The notes: generated by a model not told the origin, from the sequence alone. Shown: positions 1 to 11,299, counted from the stretch's first letter. The stretch is 46,459 bases of DNA from Metallococcus carri (GCF_011440275.1 NZ_JAAOIV010000015.1:427-46885), one strand, 5' to 3'. Numbers and translations are program-made.

Positions 1-573
1 GTGGCGGGAGGCGGCGGCACCGCTTCGGGATGCGCCCCAACGGGAGCGGCGCCTTCGGCGCGTGCGGCGCCGCCGCCCAGCGCCCGCCGGAGCATCCCTC
101 CGGGCGCCGCCTACCTCCCGCCCGCTTGATGGTTGAGGAAGGCGTCCTTCCGCTGGTTGAGCAAGGGCTGAGCTTGCGCGGTGTCCTGAGCAGCGCGACG
201 AAGGAGCGCGTGTCGAAGGGAGGCCCGCGTCGAAACCGCGAGCCCGCGTCGAAACCGCGAGCACGCCTCGAAACCCGCGAGCACCGCGTCGGCACCCCGC
301 GCATCACGCCGGCGAGACTTCACCGCGGCGCTGGGTGGCGGGAGGCGGCGGCACCGCTTCGGGATGCGCCCCAACGGGAGCGGCGCCTTCGGCGCGTGCG
401 GCGCCGCCGCCCAGCGCCCGCCGGAGCATCCCTCCGGGCGCCGCCTACCTCCCGCCCGCTTCATGGTTGAGGAAGGCCGTCCTTCCGCTGGTTGAGCAAG
501 GGCTGAGCTTGCGCGGTGTCCTGAGCAGCGCGACGAAGGAGCGCGTGTCGAAGGGAGGCCCGCGTCGAAACCA
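1..573. repeat. Duplicated REP-like intergenic repeat (two about 237-bp copies)
   Basis: Bases 1-237 recur almost identically at 335-573. The second copy differs by single substitutions and a one-base insertion after GGTTGAGGAAGG. Each copy contains a GGTTGAGGAAGG stretch, a CGCTGGTTGAGCAAGGG stretch, and ends in CGTCGAAACC, so it is built from GGTTGA...CGAAACC units. The 97-bp spacer adds further CGAAACC-type units. Open frames across it are GC-rich artefacts with no recognisable protein. Related motifs occur at 39987-40087 and 42268-42430. The first copy may be cut by the window edge. 574-640 shows nothing recognisable. Confidence 0.85.
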
Positions 574-640
574 CGTCGGCGAGACCTCACCGTGCCCACC
601 CCGACCCGAACCGACCCACCGGGCGGTTATGACGAGAACC

Positions 641-1276
641 TCAGGTGTAGGCGGCGTCGAAGAAGGCGACCTCGGCGGCCACGGCGCGCGCGAAGAGCGC
701 CTCCGCGGCGGCGTCGTCGGTGCCCCGGGCCGCATCAAACTCAGCGCGCAAGAACTCCACCCAGGCCGCGAACTCCGGACCGCGGTGCAGGTCGATCCAC
801 CGCACATGTTCGGGCCGGGTCGCCGTCATACCGTCGTCGGCGCGCGAGCCCCAGTCGAGGTAGAGCCATTCGGCCACGACCAGCACGGCGAGCACTTGGG
901 TATAGGACCGAGACGCGGTCGCTTCGCGCATGATTGCCTCGAATTCCCTTGTGGGAGTGCGCAGTTCGGGGTGCGTGCGATCCTGGTCGGGCACGCCGAG
1001 TGCGTCGAAGGTGTCGGTGAAATAGGTGTCTTCGTCGGACGCGAGCATGCCGAGCTGGGCGGCATACCGCATCCGGGCCGCGAGCGTCGGCGCCGACGCG
1101 CAGGCCTGGCCGAGCAGCGCGACGAAGGCGTCGAAGAACTGATAGTCCTGCACCAGATATGCGGCCAGCACCTTGTCGTCGAGGGTGCCGTCGAGCAGTT
1201 CGTTCACGAACCGGTGCCGTATGGCGGCCCGCCAGTTCTCGTCGTTCGCCGCCTTGAGGTTCGCGCTCCGGGTCAT
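641..1276 (-). CDS. tenA: TenA-family thiaminase/aminopyrimidine aminohydrolase
   Basis: A 211-residue all-helical protein of the TenA/thiaminase-2 family, which hydrolyses degraded thiamin pyrimidines for salvage. The N-terminal motif DYQFFDAF (about residues 44-51) holds the usual substrate-binding Asp/Tyr, and the C-terminal AEVAFFDAAY supplies the expected late Glu (about 202). The usual cysteine in the fifth-helix region is absent; VVAEWLYLDWG has Glu136 instead, which suggests the TenA_E subtype rather than classical TenA_C. The ATG at 1276 fits the family N-terminus and lies 6 nt after a TACGTT hexamer, so the mRNA is probably leaderless. No TPP riboswitch is visible upstream; a 53-bp repeat array is there instead. 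Confidence 0.88.
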   Translation of the reverse strand: MTRSANLKAANDENWRAAIRHRFVNELLDGTLDDKVLAAYLVQDYQFFDAFVALLGQACASAPTLAARMRYAAQLGMLASDEDTYFTDTFDALGVPDQDRTHPELRTPTREFEAIMREATASRSYTQVLAVLVVAEWLYLDWGSRADDGMTATRPEHVRWIDLHRGPEFAAWVEFLRAEFDAARGTDDAAAEALFARAVAAEVAFFDAAYT

Positions 1277-1282
1277 GCGCTC

Positions 1283-1312
1283 AACGTATGCCGCGGCGCG
1301 CCGACCAGTCAC
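1283..1312 (-). promoter_or_regulatory. Probable leaderless tenA promoter inside a decayed repeat unit
   Basis: The -10 is TACGTT (1288-1283), 6 nt before the ATG. GTGACT (1312-1307) lies 18 bp upstream as a plausible -35. These -35 bases fall inside a degenerate end unit of the 53-bp array, where the unit sequence has diverged from the consensus. Confidence 0.5.
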
Positions 1313-1676
1313 CCCACGCCGGCGCGTCCCCGTCAACCAGCGACCCCGACGCGCCGAGCAACCGCCCCACCCCGGCGCGTCCCCGTCAACCAGCGACCCC
1401 GACGCGCCGAACAACCGCCCCACCCCGGCGCGTCCCCGTCAACCAGCGACCCCGACGCGCCGAACAACCGCCCCACCCCGGCGCGTCCCCGTCAACCAGC
1501 GACCCCGACGCGCCGAACAACCGACCCACCCCGGCGCGTCCCCGTCAACCAGCGACCCCGACGCGCCGAACAACCGCCCCACCCCGGCGCGTCCCCGTCA
1601 ACCAGCGACCCCGACGCGCCGAACAACCGCCGCACCCCGGCGCGTCCCCGTCAACCAGCGACCCCGACGCGCCGGG
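1294..1676. repeat. 53-bp tandem array, each unit with a perfect 8-bp inverted repeat
   Basis: GGCGCGTC starts at 1321, 1374, 1427, 1480, 1533, 1586 and 1639: six full 53-bp units and one partial, plus a degenerate end at 1294-1320. Each unit contains GGCGCGTC, a 19-nt loop, and GACGCGCC, followed by an 18-nt spacer. Units differ at only a few bases. The period is not a multiple of three, so the open frames through it are compositional artefacts. It fills the space between the MFS stop codon and the tenA promoter. Confidence 0.95.
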
Positions 1677-1682
1677 CCGGAG

Positions 1683-2858
1683 CTACCGAGTCTTGGGCGG
1701 CACGGCCCGCCACAGCACCGCGGCCGCGACCAACCCGACCACGCCGGACACCGCGATCGCCGGCCCGAGGGCGAAGGCAGCGGTCACTGCCGACAGCAGC
1801 GCCGGCCCACCGGTCGCGCCGAGGTCGGACATCTCGCGCCAGATGCCGAGGAACTGCGCGCGCCCCACGTCCGGCGAGAAGTCCGCGCCGAGCGTCATCA
1901 CCATCCCCGACCCGATGCCATTGCCGAAGCCCAAGACGCAGGACACCAGGGAGAAGGCAATCACGTTGTGTGTCAACGGCATTGCCAGCAGCGCAGCACC
2001 CATCACGAGCATCGACGGCACGGTCACCCAGCGACGTCCTCGCAGGTCCATCACCCTGCCCGCGGGATAGAAGACCAGCATGTCGATGCCGCCGGAGATG
2101 CCGTAGACGATCGACGCCGCCTGCGCGGACAGGCCGATGTGCTGAGCCCACAGTGGTATGACGGCCTGTCGGCTCGCGCGCACCGCCGCCACCAGCAGGA
2201 TCCCGGTGCCGACGACGGCGAAGGTGCGCCGGTGGTCGCGCAGGACCGACCGCACGGTCGGTTGCGGCCCATCGGAAACCGCCACCCGCGTCGGCAGATC
2301 CTCCAGGGTCGCGGCGAGCAGGCCGGCGACGACGAGGGCGACGGCACACACGGCATACGCCCCGCGTTCGCCCCAGACGCCGATGACGGCCGCACCCACG
2401 AACGGCCCGAGGAAGACCCCAACCCGCATGACTCCGCCGAGGGTCGACAGGGCTCGCGCGCGATAGCGCGGGGGCACCGCTTCGGTCAGATAACTCTGCC
2501 GCGCGAGCATGAAGATCGATGCGCTCATGCCGAAGAGCACCGCGCCAATCATCAACAGCCACAAGCCATTTGCCATCCACCACAAGACGCTGGCGAGCAC
2601 GCCCATCACCGCGGCGCCGACGATCGCGTGCCGCTCGCCGTAGCGGTGAGTGATCACCGACGCGGGCACGTTGAACACCAGCGAGCCGATGTTGATCAGC
2701 ACGACGACGAAGGCCGCCAGCGCGACGCTGCCGCCGAGGTCATGCGCGGTGAGCGGTATGACGGGCAGGATCGCGCCCTCCCCCAGCCCGAAGAGCAGCG
2801 ACGGGCCGTATGCCGAGACCGCCAGCCCGCGCATCGAGAAGCCCTCCGGCTGCGTCAT
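1683..2858 (-). CDS. MFS transporter (second gene of an overlapping pair)
   Basis: A 391-residue, 12-helix major facilitator protein. The loop between TM2 and TM3 carries THRYGERHAIV, a loose form of the MFS motif A, and a similar DLRGRRWV loop starts the C-terminal half. The second half (SRQAVIPLWAQHIGLS) resembles multidrug/sugar efflux members, but no substrate can be assigned. The ATG overlaps the upstream MFS stop as ATGA, indicating translational coupling and possibly a heteromeric or sequentially duplicated pair. The gene ends just before the 53-bp repeat array. Confidence 0.85.
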   Translation of the reverse strand: MTQPEGFSMRGLAVSAYGPSLLFGLGEGAILPVIPLTAHDLGGSVALAAFVVVLINIGSLVFNVPASVITHRYGERHAIVGAAVMGVLASVLWWMANGLWLLMIGAVLFGMSASIFMLARQSYLTEAVPPRYRARALSTLGGVMRVGVFLGPFVGAAVIGVWGERGAYAVCAVALVVAGLLAATLEDLPTRVAVSDGPQPTVRSVLRDHRRTFAVVGTGILLVAAVRASRQAVIPLWAQHIGLSAQAASIVYGISGGIDMLVFYPAGRVMDLRGRRWVTVPSMLVMGAALLAMPLTHNVIAFSLVSCVLGFGNGIGSGMVMTLGADFSPDVGRAQFLGIWREMSDLGATGGPALLSAVTAAFALGPAIAVSGVVGLVAAAVLWRAVPPKTR

Positions 2859-4054
2859 GCGGTGCGCTTGGTCAGCAGCGGACGGCCCAGGATGGCCAGC
2901 AGGCAGGCGATCCCACCGGCGACGACCGGCACGGCGAACCCGCTGTTGCCGCCGTGGTCCTCGATCACCCGCCCGCTCACGGCCGACCCGGCGGCGATGC
3001 CGATGATCAGGCCGGTGAGCACGACGCTCATCGCCTCGTTGACCTGCCGGGCGGGCACGAGCTTTTGTGCGAGCTGCATCGAGATGATCAGCGTCGGCGC
3101 GGTGGCAGCGCCGGCGACGAAGAGCACCGCGCCGATCGCGATCAGGCTGTGCACTGCCAGCACCGGCGCTTCGAGCAAGAACATCCCGGCCGTGCCGACG
3201 ACCAGCGCTGTGGCAAGCGACCCACGCAGGCCGCGGTGCCCGAACCACAACCCGGCGATGGTGGAACCGACCGCGAAGATCGCCACGATCAGCCCGGCCG
3301 CGGACGGCTGCCCCTGCTCCTTGGACACCGCGATCGCGGTCACCTCGTTGCCGCCGAAGATGCAACCGGTCATGAACAACGCCGCGGTCAGCACCAGGAT
3401 CGCCGGGTTGCGCACCGCCAGTGCGGTCGGTTCGTGGGCCCCCTCGTGCAGGGGCGGTTCGGTCGAGCGCGCGGTGAGGAAGATCGCCGTGCCGATCGCG
3501 TAACACGCTGTGGCAGCGATGAATCCGGCCTCCGGGAAGAGCAAGGTCGACAGCCCGATCGCGATCGCCGGGCCGAGCACGAAGGACAACTCGTCGATGA
3601 CCTGCTCGGCCGACATCGCGGTGTGCAGCAGGCCCGGTTCGTCGGCCAGCAGGTGGCTCCACCGAGCGCGGCTCATCGTGCCCACATTGGCGACCACAGC
3701 GGACACGGCATACGTCACGAACAGCGTCCAGCGCGGCGCGCCCAGCATCGAGCACAGCACGGTCGCGATGCCCCAGACCGTCGACCAGACGATCAGCGGC
3801 GCGGTGATCCGGCGCTGGCCGAAGCGATCGATCAGCCGGCCCAGCACGACCGCGGACAGGGCGAGGACCACCAGACCGCACGCCGATACCGCGCCGGCGA
3901 GCGCGTAGGAGCCGGTGCGGGTGGAGATCATCGCGACGACCGAGATGCCGAACATCGCGCCGCCGAGGCGGCCGATCGCCGAGCCGAGCAGGAAGGTGCG
4001 TGCGCCCGGCCTGCGGATCAGGGGCAGGTAAGACGAGAGCACCGAGTCATTCAA
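2855..4054 (-). CDS. MFS transporter (first gene of an overlapping pair)
   Basis: A 399-residue, 12-TM major facilitator protein. Motif A appears as GRLIDRFGQRR (about residues 72-82) between TM2 and TM3. The large internal loop (residues about 190-215) is hydrophilic and rich in Glu/His. It precedes a second MFS gene that starts within its stop codon, so the two are co-translated. It diverges from a third MFS gene across 67 bp. The substrate is unknown; the family contains drug and metabolite exporters. Confidence 0.85.
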   Translation of the reverse strand: MNDSVLSSYLPLIRRPGARTFLLGSAIGRLGGAMFGISVVAMISTRTGSYALAGAVSACGLVVLALSAVVLGRLIDRFGQRRITAPLIVWSTVWGIATVLCSMLGAPRWTLFVTYAVSAVVANVGTMSRARWSHLLADEPGLLHTAMSAEQVIDELSFVLGPAIAIGLSTLLFPEAGFIAATACYAIGTAIFLTARSTEPPLHEGAHEPTALAVRNPAILVLTAALFMTGCIFGGNEVTAIAVSKEQGQPSAAGLIVAIFAVGSTIAGLWFGHRGLRGSLATALVVGTAGMFLLEAPVLAVHSLIAIGAVLFVAGAATAPTLIISMQLAQKLVPARQVNEAMSVVLTGLIIGIAAGSAVSGRVIEDHGGNSGFAVPVVAGGIACLLAILGRPLLTKRTA

Positions 4055-4121
4055 GCAACCCCGGGCGAAAGATACGAAATCGAATTGCTCGCGCGCTCAC
4101 CTGCTGGGAACATCATCGCCC

Positions 4122-5405
4122 GTGACCATCGCCTCGGCCCTGCGCAGGGTGCGGGTCGACACCACTCCGCTGCGCACCTCGCGCGATTTCCGGCTGCTCT
4201 TCTGGTCCGGCACGGTCTTCTACCTCGGCGGCATGGTCACCTACGTCGCGGTCCCCTACCAGCTGTGGTCGCTCACCGGCTCCAACTTCGCGGTGGGTGC
4301 CCTGGGTCTGGTCGAGTTGGTGCCGCTCGTGGTCTTCGGGCTGTATGGCGGCGCCCTCGCCGACCATGCCGACCGGCGGTGGGTGCTTGTCGGCACGGGT
4401 CTCGCGCAGGCGGGGCTCACCGCCCTGCTGGTGCTGAACGCCGTGCTGCCGCAGCCGCGGGTGTGGGCGATCTACCTGGTCGGTGCGCTGCTGGTGATCA
4501 CCCAGTCGCTGCAGCGGCCCTCGCGAGAAGCGTTGATTCCCAGGACGGTTCGACACAACGAGATGCTGGCCGCCGTCGCGCTGTCGTCACTCGGCATGCA
4601 GATCGGCATGCTCGCCGGACCGGCCCTGGGTGGTGTGCTGGTGAGTCGCGCCGGCCCCGCGTGGTGCTACGCCATCGACGCCGTCGGGCTGCTGCTGGCG
4701 AGCGCGCTGGCGGTGCGGCTCGCGTCATACCCGCACGGCGAGGACGCGCAGGCGCCCAGTCTGCGCGGGATCGTCGAGGGGATGCGCTACGCGATCCGCC
4801 GGCGCGACCTGCTCGGCACCTATGTCGTCGACCTGGTCGCGATGCTGACGGCGATGCCGGTCGTCCTCTATCCCGCGCTCGCCATCACGATCCTGCATCG
4901 ACCCGAGTTGCTCGGGCTGCTCTATATCGCCGAGACGATCGGCAGCATGATCGCCGGCCTGACCTCGGGCTGGGCGTCGCACGTGCACCGGCATGGCGCG
5001 ATGGTGATCGTCGCGGCGGTTGCGTGGGGCGGGTTCATCGGGCTGGCCGGACTCACCTCGCAGGTCTGGCTGCTGCTGGTGTGCCTGATGTGCGCCGGAG
5101 CGTGCGACCAGATCAGCGCGATCTTCCGCGGCACGATCTGGCACCAGACCATCCCGGACTCGATGCGCGGCCGCCTCGCCGGCATCGAGATGCTCAGCTA
5201 TTCGCTCGGCCCGCTCGGCGGGCAGACGCGCGCGGGACTGGTCGCGGACCGGTTCGGGGTGCGGCGCGCGATCTGGTCAGGCGGGCTGCTGTGCGTGGTC
5301 GGCGTCGCGGCGACGGCGGCGGCACTACGCGGCTTCTGGTCCTATGACGCGCGCACCGACGAGCACGCGACGCGTGAACGTGCGGCGCGCGCGGCGGCGG
5401 GTTAG
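4122..5405 (+). CDS. MFS exporter, EntS/MFS_3-like
   Basis: A 427-residue protein with 12 predicted membrane helices. It resembles the MFS_3 (EntS, enterobactin-exporter-like) group: an N-terminal [13 protein letters not shown] entry, a [11 protein letters not shown] motif A, and a long even spacing of helices. EntS members export siderophores or drugs, but no siderophore genes lie nearby, so the substrate is open. The start is GTG at 4122. The stop codon is shared with the convergent small gene: TTAG at 5402-5405 gives TAG on this strand and TAA on the other. Confidence 0.85.
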   Translation: MTIASALRRVRVDTTPLRTSRDFRLLFWSGTVFYLGGMVTYVAVPYQLWSLTGSNFAVGALGLVELVPLVVFGLYGGALADHADRRWVLVGTGLAQAGLTALLVLNAVLPQPRVWAIYLVGALLVITQSLQRPSREALIPRTVRHNEMLAAVALSSLGMQIGMLAGPALGGVLVSRAGPAWCYAIDAVGLLLASALAVRLASYPHGEDAQAPSLRGIVEGMRYAIRRRDLLGTYVVDLVAMLTAMPVVLYPALAITILHRPELLGLLYIAETIGSMIAGLTSGWASHVHRHGAMVIVAAVAWGGFIGLAGLTSQVWLLLVCLMCAGACDQISAIFRGTIWHQTIPDSMRGRLAGIEMLSYSLGPLGGQTRAGLVADRFGVRRAIWSGGLLCVVGVAATAAALRGFWSYDARTDEHATRERAARAAAG

Positions 5406-5587
5406 GCCCGGCCCCCCTCGTTCCACTCGCGATCCTCGTCGTCCCAGGCGTCGTTCTTCTGCTTCGAGGTCTCGAGCGCGGCGCGGGCCTCGGCCTCGGA
5501 GTTGTAGGGGCCCATCAGGTTGCCCTTGGGATCGGTCTCGCCGTCCTGCTCGACCTGCTGGGTGTCCACGTTGTACCAGTACGCCAT
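5402..5587 (-). CDS. Small conserved actinobacterial protein, SPOR-like
   Basis: A 61-residue acidic, soluble protein beginning MAYWYNVDT and ending [12 protein letters not shown], with a central [15 protein letters not shown] segment. Such a segment recalls SPOR-type peptidoglycan-binding repeats and is seen in short actinobacterial proteins encoded near map. The start is well supported by GAGGAGG about 7 nt before the ATG. The function is unknown. It diverges from map with only 47 bp between start codons. Confidence 0.7.
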   Translation of the reverse strand: MAYWYNVDTQQVEQDGETDPKGNLMGPYNSEAEARAALETSKQKNDAWDDEDREWNEGGRA

Positions 5588-5621
5588 CGCGTGCTCCTCC
5601 TCGTGTACGGGGTGTCGTCCC

Positions 5622-5627
5622 TAGACT
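5622..5627 (+). promoter_or_regulatory. Leaderless -10 element of map
   Basis: TAGACT lies 7 nt before the map ATG, placing the transcription start at or next to the A of the start codon. No Shine-Dalgarno sequence is visible. Confidence 0.55.
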
Positions 5628-5634
5628 GCACCCT

Positions 5635-6498
5635 ATGCCGACCACGACCGCGCCGGTGCGCCCTGGGACCGTCTCCCCGCGCCGTCCCGTCCCCGCGTCG
5701 ATCCGGCGACCGGAGTATGTCGACCGCCCTGCTCCCGCTCCCTACACCGGTCCCGAGGTCAAGGACGCCGCGACCATCGAGCGGATGCGGGTCGCGGGTC
5801 GCCTTGCGGCACAAGCACTTCGGGAGGCAGGCGCGGCCGTCGCACCCGGCGTGACGACCGACGAGCTGGACCGCATCGGCCATGAGTTCCTGCTGGACCA
5901 TGGCGCCTACCCCTCCACGCTCGGCTACCGCGGCTTCCCGAAGTCGTTGTGCACCAGCGTGAACGAGGTCATCTGCCACGGCATCCCCGACGATCGGCCG
6001 TTGGAAGACGGTGATGTCGTGAAGATCGACATCACGGCATACATCGACGGGGTTCATGGCGACAACTGCGCGAGTTTCGTTGTGGGACAAGGCGACCAAG
6101 AGACCAACCTGCTCGTCGAACGCACTCACGAGGCGATGATGCGCGGCATCCGCGCGGCCCTGCCCGGCCGTCAGATCAACGTCATCGGCCGGGTCATCGA
6201 GAAGTACGCCTCCCGGTTCGGGTATGGCGTCGTGCGCGACTACACCGGGCACGGCATCGGCACGGGATTCCACACCGGGCTGGTGATCCCGCACTACGAT
6301 GCGGCGCCGGCATACGACACGGTGATCGAGTCCGGTATGACGTTCACGGTCGAGCCGATGATCGACCTCGGCACACCGGACTGGGAGATGTGGGACGACG
6401 GTTGGACCGTCGTCACCGCGGACCGCAAGCGGTCCGCGCAGTTCGAGCACACGATCCTGGTGACCGACTCGGGGCCCGAGATCCTGACCCTTCCCTGA
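5635..6498 (+). CDS. map: Type I methionine aminopeptidase
   Basis: A 287-residue cytosolic metalloenzyme that removes the N-terminal methionine. All five metal ligands are visible: Asp132 (KIDIT), Asp143 (HGDN), His206 (GHGIG), Glu240 (VEP) and Glu271 (FEHT). His115 (CHGIP) is the conserved substrate-binding histidine. The roughly 40-residue proline/arginine-rich extension before the catalytic domain is typical of the longer actinobacterial (MapB-like) form. The ATG at 5635 has no Shine-Dalgarno sequence and a TAGACT hexamer 7 nt upstream. ppgK follows 24 nt downstream and may be co-transcribed. Confidence 0.96.
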   Translation: MPTTTAPVRPGTVSPRRPVPASIRRPEYVDRPAPAPYTGPEVKDAATIERMRVAGRLAAQALREAGAAVAPGVTTDELDRIGHEFLLDHGAYPSTLGYRGFPKSLCTSVNEVICHGIPDDRPLEDGDVVKIDITAYIDGVHGDNCASFVVGQGDQETNLLVERTHEAMMRGIRAALPGRQINVIGRVIEKYASRFGYGVVRDYTGHGIGTGFHTGLVIPHYDAAPAYDTVIESGMTFTVEPMIDLGTPDWEMWDDGWTVVTADRKRSAQFEHTILVTDSGPEILTLP

Positions 6499-6522
6499 AC
6501 GAACTCAACGAGGAGATCGCAG

Positions 6523-7290
6523 ATGGCAGCTTCCCACCCGCTCGGCATCGACGTCGGCGGCACCGGCATCAAGGGCGCGCCCGTCAACCTGAAGACCGGC
6601 GAGTTCGCGGCCGACCGGCTGCGCATCCCGACCCCGGAGAAGTCCACGCCCAAGGCCGTCGCGAAGGTGATCCAGCAGATCGTCGACCACTTCGGCGACC
6701 AGATCGGGAACGCACCGATCGGCGTGACCGTGCCGGCCGTCGTCACCCACGGCGTCGTGCGCACCGCGGCGAATATCGACAAGACCTGGATCGGCACCGA
6801 CGTCGAGGCACTGCTCAAGGACGAGCTCGGCCGCGAGGTCGTCGTGCTCAACGACGCCGACGCGGCCGGCGTGGGCGAGCTGCAGTATGGCGCGGCCCGC
6901 GACACCCGCGGGCTGGTGCTGATGACGACCCTCGGCACCGGCATCGGGACCGCCCTGCTCAACCAGGGCGTGCTCGTGCCCAACTCCGAGCTCGGCCACA
7001 TCGAACTCGACGGCCATGACGCCGAGACCAAGGCCTCCGACAGCGCCCGCGACCGCGATGAACTGTCCTGGGAGAAGTGGGGCGAGCGGCTGCAGCGCTA
7101 CTACTCGGCGCTGGAGAACCTGCTGTGGCCCGACCTCATCGTCGTCGGCGGTGGCGTGTCGAAGAAGGCGGACAAGTTCCTGCCGCAGCTGCACCTGCGC
7201 GCACCGATCGTGGCGGCCCAACTGCAGAACGCCGCTGGCATCGTCGGTGCGGCCTGGTCGGCCGCCGACCGCGCGGCCACCACGAAGTAG
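6523..7290 (+). CDS. ppgK: Polyphosphate glucokinase (ROK family)
   Basis: A 255-residue kinase that phosphorylates glucose with polyphosphate, or with ATP. It has the N-terminal phosphate motif DVGGTGIKG (about residues 10-18). TTLGTGIGTAL is the signature of polyphosphate-dependent members, and the ELGHIELDG segment contributes sugar contacts. The C-terminal ROK cysteine cluster is absent, as is normal for PpgK. A good ribosome site (GAGGAG) precedes the ATG. It ends 3 nt before the convergent FemAB-family stop codon. Confidence 0.94.
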   Translation: MAASHPLGIDVGGTGIKGAPVNLKTGEFAADRLRIPTPEKSTPKAVAKVIQQIVDHFGDQIGNAPIGVTVPAVVTHGVVRTAANIDKTWIGTDVEALLKDELGREVVVLNDADAAGVGELQYGAARDTRGLVLMTTLGTGIGTALLNQGVLVPNSELGHIELDGHDAETKASDSARDRDELSWEKWGERLQRYYSALENLLWPDLIVVGGGVSKKADKFLPQLHLRAPIVAAQLQNAAGIVGAAWSAADRAATTK

Positions 7291-7293
7291 GCG

Positions 7294-8469
7294 TCAGCCC
7301 CCGGTCGGCCGATCGCCGGTCGGCTGGTCGCCCGCGGGGCGATCGCCGGCCGGGGCATCGCTCGCCGGCCCGGCGCCACCACGGAGTTCGTCCAGCTTGG
7401 CCTTGGCTGCCGGCACGCCCTTCTTCAGCGCGGTGCGCACCTTCGGCAGGGCCGAGCTGAACAGCGGGAAGAGCGGCGACAGCGGCCGGTCCCAGGTGCC
7501 GATCAGCAGGTCCTCGTGTGAGGCGAACTGTCGCTTGAAGTCGGAGATGCCGTCGTTGAGCAGGCCGTTGAAGTCGTAGCGCTCGACCCCCTGGGCCTTG
7601 CAGTGCTGCATCGCCCAGAACTTCAACCCATAGTTGAGGCGCAACTTCATCCCGCGGGGCGACACGCCGCCATACAGCTCGAAGGCCGTGCGCCGCGACA
7701 CGACCAACCAGACAAAGGCGACGACCTCGTCGCCCTCCCACGCGGCGATGAGCTGCGAACGGTCACCGAGCAGATCGCGGATCGCGCGGTGGTAGTCGTC
7801 GCTGTGCACCGCGAAGCCGGCGCGCTTGGCGGTCTCCCGGTTGATGGCGAGGACCTGCTCGAGGTCCGCGTCGGACTCCACCAGCCCGAAGCGCACCCCC
7901 TCGGCCTTGAACGACTTGCGGACGTTCTGGCGGGTCGAGGACTTGAAGTCCTTCATGATCGCGTCCTCGTCCTGGGTGAGGTCGACGATCAGGGTGTAGG
8001 GGATCAGGCCAGTGTTGGCACTCGGCGAAAACCCAACGCGCGCAACGGCTTTCAGCCACTCGGGCTGCTCCGCCGAGACGAGATCGGTGCGGTCCTGCTC
8101 GGTCGCGCCCTTGGGCAGCGGGGCGCCCGGCTGCTCCCAATCGGGCTCGATCGTGATGCCGACCGGCTTGGCGTGCGCCTTGATGTATGCCGACAGCGCG
8201 TCCAGCACCCGCGCCCGGTCCGCCTCGGCGGCCTGCGGGCCGCGCGGCACATACGCGAGCGAGCGCAGCGGCGGCGGCAGCTTGCGGTAGAGCACCTGCG
8301 CCGACCCGACGAGGGTGTCGCCCTCGTGCACCAGCAGCCGCTGAGCGGTCCAGTCGTAGCGCGACTTGAGCTCGCCCCAGCCCCAGAGCTGGAGTGGGTG
8401 ACCTCCGGTCTCGTCGATGGTCGCGTCCCAGGTCTCCTGGTCCGCACACGGCGTCACGCGCAGGCTCAT
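7294..8469 (-). CDS. FemAB/FemX-type peptidoglycan aminoacyltransferase
   Basis: A 391-residue protein of the lipid II:glycine/aminoacyl transferase family, with two GNAT-like halves. Early QLWGWGELKSRYDW (about residues 27-40), STRQNVRKSFKAEG (about 185-198) and ELYGGVSPRGMKLRLNYGL are typical Fem landmarks. Such enzymes add cross-bridge residues from aminoacyl-tRNA to peptidoglycan stems at the inner membrane face. The C-terminus carries a short Gly/Asp/Pro tail of near-repeats (PAGDRPAGDQPTGDRPTGG), encoded by direct repeats near 7297-7370. The ATG follows TAGGGT by 7 nt, suggesting a leaderless mRNA. Confidence 0.88.
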   Translation of the reverse strand: MSLRVTPCADQETWDATIDETGGHPLQLWGWGELKSRYDWTAQRLLVHEGDTLVGSAQVLYRKLPPPLRSLAYVPRGPQAAEADRARVLDALSAYIKAHAKPVGITIEPDWEQPGAPLPKGATEQDRTDLVSAEQPEWLKAVARVGFSPSANTGLIPYTLIVDLTQDEDAIMKDFKSSTRQNVRKSFKAEGVRFGLVESDADLEQVLAINRETAKRAGFAVHSDDYHRAIRDLLGDRSQLIAAWEGDEVVAFVWLVVSRRTAFELYGGVSPRGMKLRLNYGLKFWAMQHCKAQGVERYDFNGLLNDGISDFKRQFASHEDLLIGTWDRPLSPLFPLFSSALPKVRTALKKGVPAAKAKLDELRGGAGPASDAPAGDRPAGDQPTGDRPTGG

Positions 8470-8476
8470 GCAGCCA

Positions 8477-8482
8477 ACCCTA
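8477..8482 (-). promoter_or_regulatory. Leaderless -10 element of the FemAB-type gene
   Basis: TAGGGT (8482-8477) stands 7 nt before the ATG at 8469, with no Shine-Dalgarno sequence in between. The neighbouring 8484-8501 stretch is GC-rich and partly self-complementary, and may end transcription of the upstream hydrolase gene. Confidence 0.5.
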
Positions 8483-8483
8483 A

Positions 8484-10655
<2,172 letters not shown>

Positions 10656-10657
10656 CC

Positions 10658-10824
10658 CGAAACGTCACCAATGCTTCGCGAAACGTCACCAGTTCCTCGC
10701 GAAACGTCACCACTGCTTCGCGAAACGTCACCAATGCTTCGCGAAACGTCATGCGCTCCCCGCGAGCGGGCACATTTCGCCGCCTGAGCGGGCACCTGTC
10801 GCCGCGCGAGCGGGTAGTTGCCGC
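10658..10824 (+). repeat. Composite repeat array, left copy (A5-B3), downstream of guaB1
   Basis: Five CGAAACGTCA cores start at 10658, 10679, 10700, 10721 and 10742 with a 21-bp period (A units). They are followed by three GAGCGGG cores at 10764, 10786 and 10808 with a 22-bp period (B units). The order A then B, reading away from the guaB1 stop codon, matches the right copy read on the opposite strand. No coding function is evident. Confidence 0.93.
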
Positions 10825-10905
10825 CAAGGTGGCGGTCGCTCGCCTGGCCCCCGCCCACCGTCAGCGCGCGGTTGCCTCGACTCGCGCGGGGTGGAGCGGA
10901 CGGCA

Positions 10906-10911
10906 TACATT
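10906..10911 (+). promoter_or_regulatory. Probable rnpB -10 element
   Basis: TACATT lies about 7-8 nt before the predicted 5' end of the RNase P RNA. It is a small AT-rich patch in very GC-rich DNA. I see no convincing -35 at normal spacing. Confidence 0.45.
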
Positions 10912-10918
10912 GGTCGGC

Positions 10919-11279
10919 GGATGAGTCGGCCGGGCGGCCGCGTCGCGCTTCGCGAGGAGCGCGCCGAGGAAAGTCCGGGCTCCGCAGAGCAAGGTGGTGG
11001 CTAACGGCCACCCGGGGTGACCCGCGGGACAGTGCCACAGAAAATAGACCGCCCGTTCGCGAGGACGGGTAAGGGTGAAACGGTGGTGTAAGAGACCACC
11101 AGCGCCCCAGGTGACTGGGGCGGCTCGGTAAACCCCACCTGGAGCAAGACCGCACAGCACGCGCCCGAGGGCTGCTCGCCCGATGCGTGCGGGTAGGTCG
11201 CTGGAGGCTGTCGGCAACGGCAGCCCGGAGATGGATGGTCGCCGATCACAGAACCCGGCTTACAGGCCGACTCATCCGC
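10919..11279 (+). ncRNA. rnpB: RNase P RNA component, class A
   Basis: The ribozyme subunit that matures tRNA 5' ends. The terminal P1 helix forms between GGATGAGTCGGCC at the 5' end and GGCCGACTCATCC at the 3' end. The universally conserved GAGGAAAGTCCGGGC core appears at about 10966-10980, and its partner region with ACAGAACCCGGCTTA at about 11249-11263. Length (about 360 nt) fits actinobacterial class A RNAs. Boundaries are set from the P1 helix and may be off by a few bases. Protein genes on both sides are transcribed toward it, separated by inverted composite repeat arrays. Confidence 0.95.
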
Positions 11280-11299
11280 CCCGTTGAACGCGGAGAAAG

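Noticed and set aside
1294-1676. CRISPR-like array (35-bp repeat with 18-bp spacers)
   Set aside because: The 18-bp intervals are nearly identical between units, so it is a simple 53-bp tandem repeat; no cas genes lie nearby.
335-2161. Long open frames through 335-2161 and 1173-3503
   Set aside because: They run through GC-rich repeats and antisense to tenA and the MFS genes, with Arg/Pro-rich low-complexity translations and no family resemblance.
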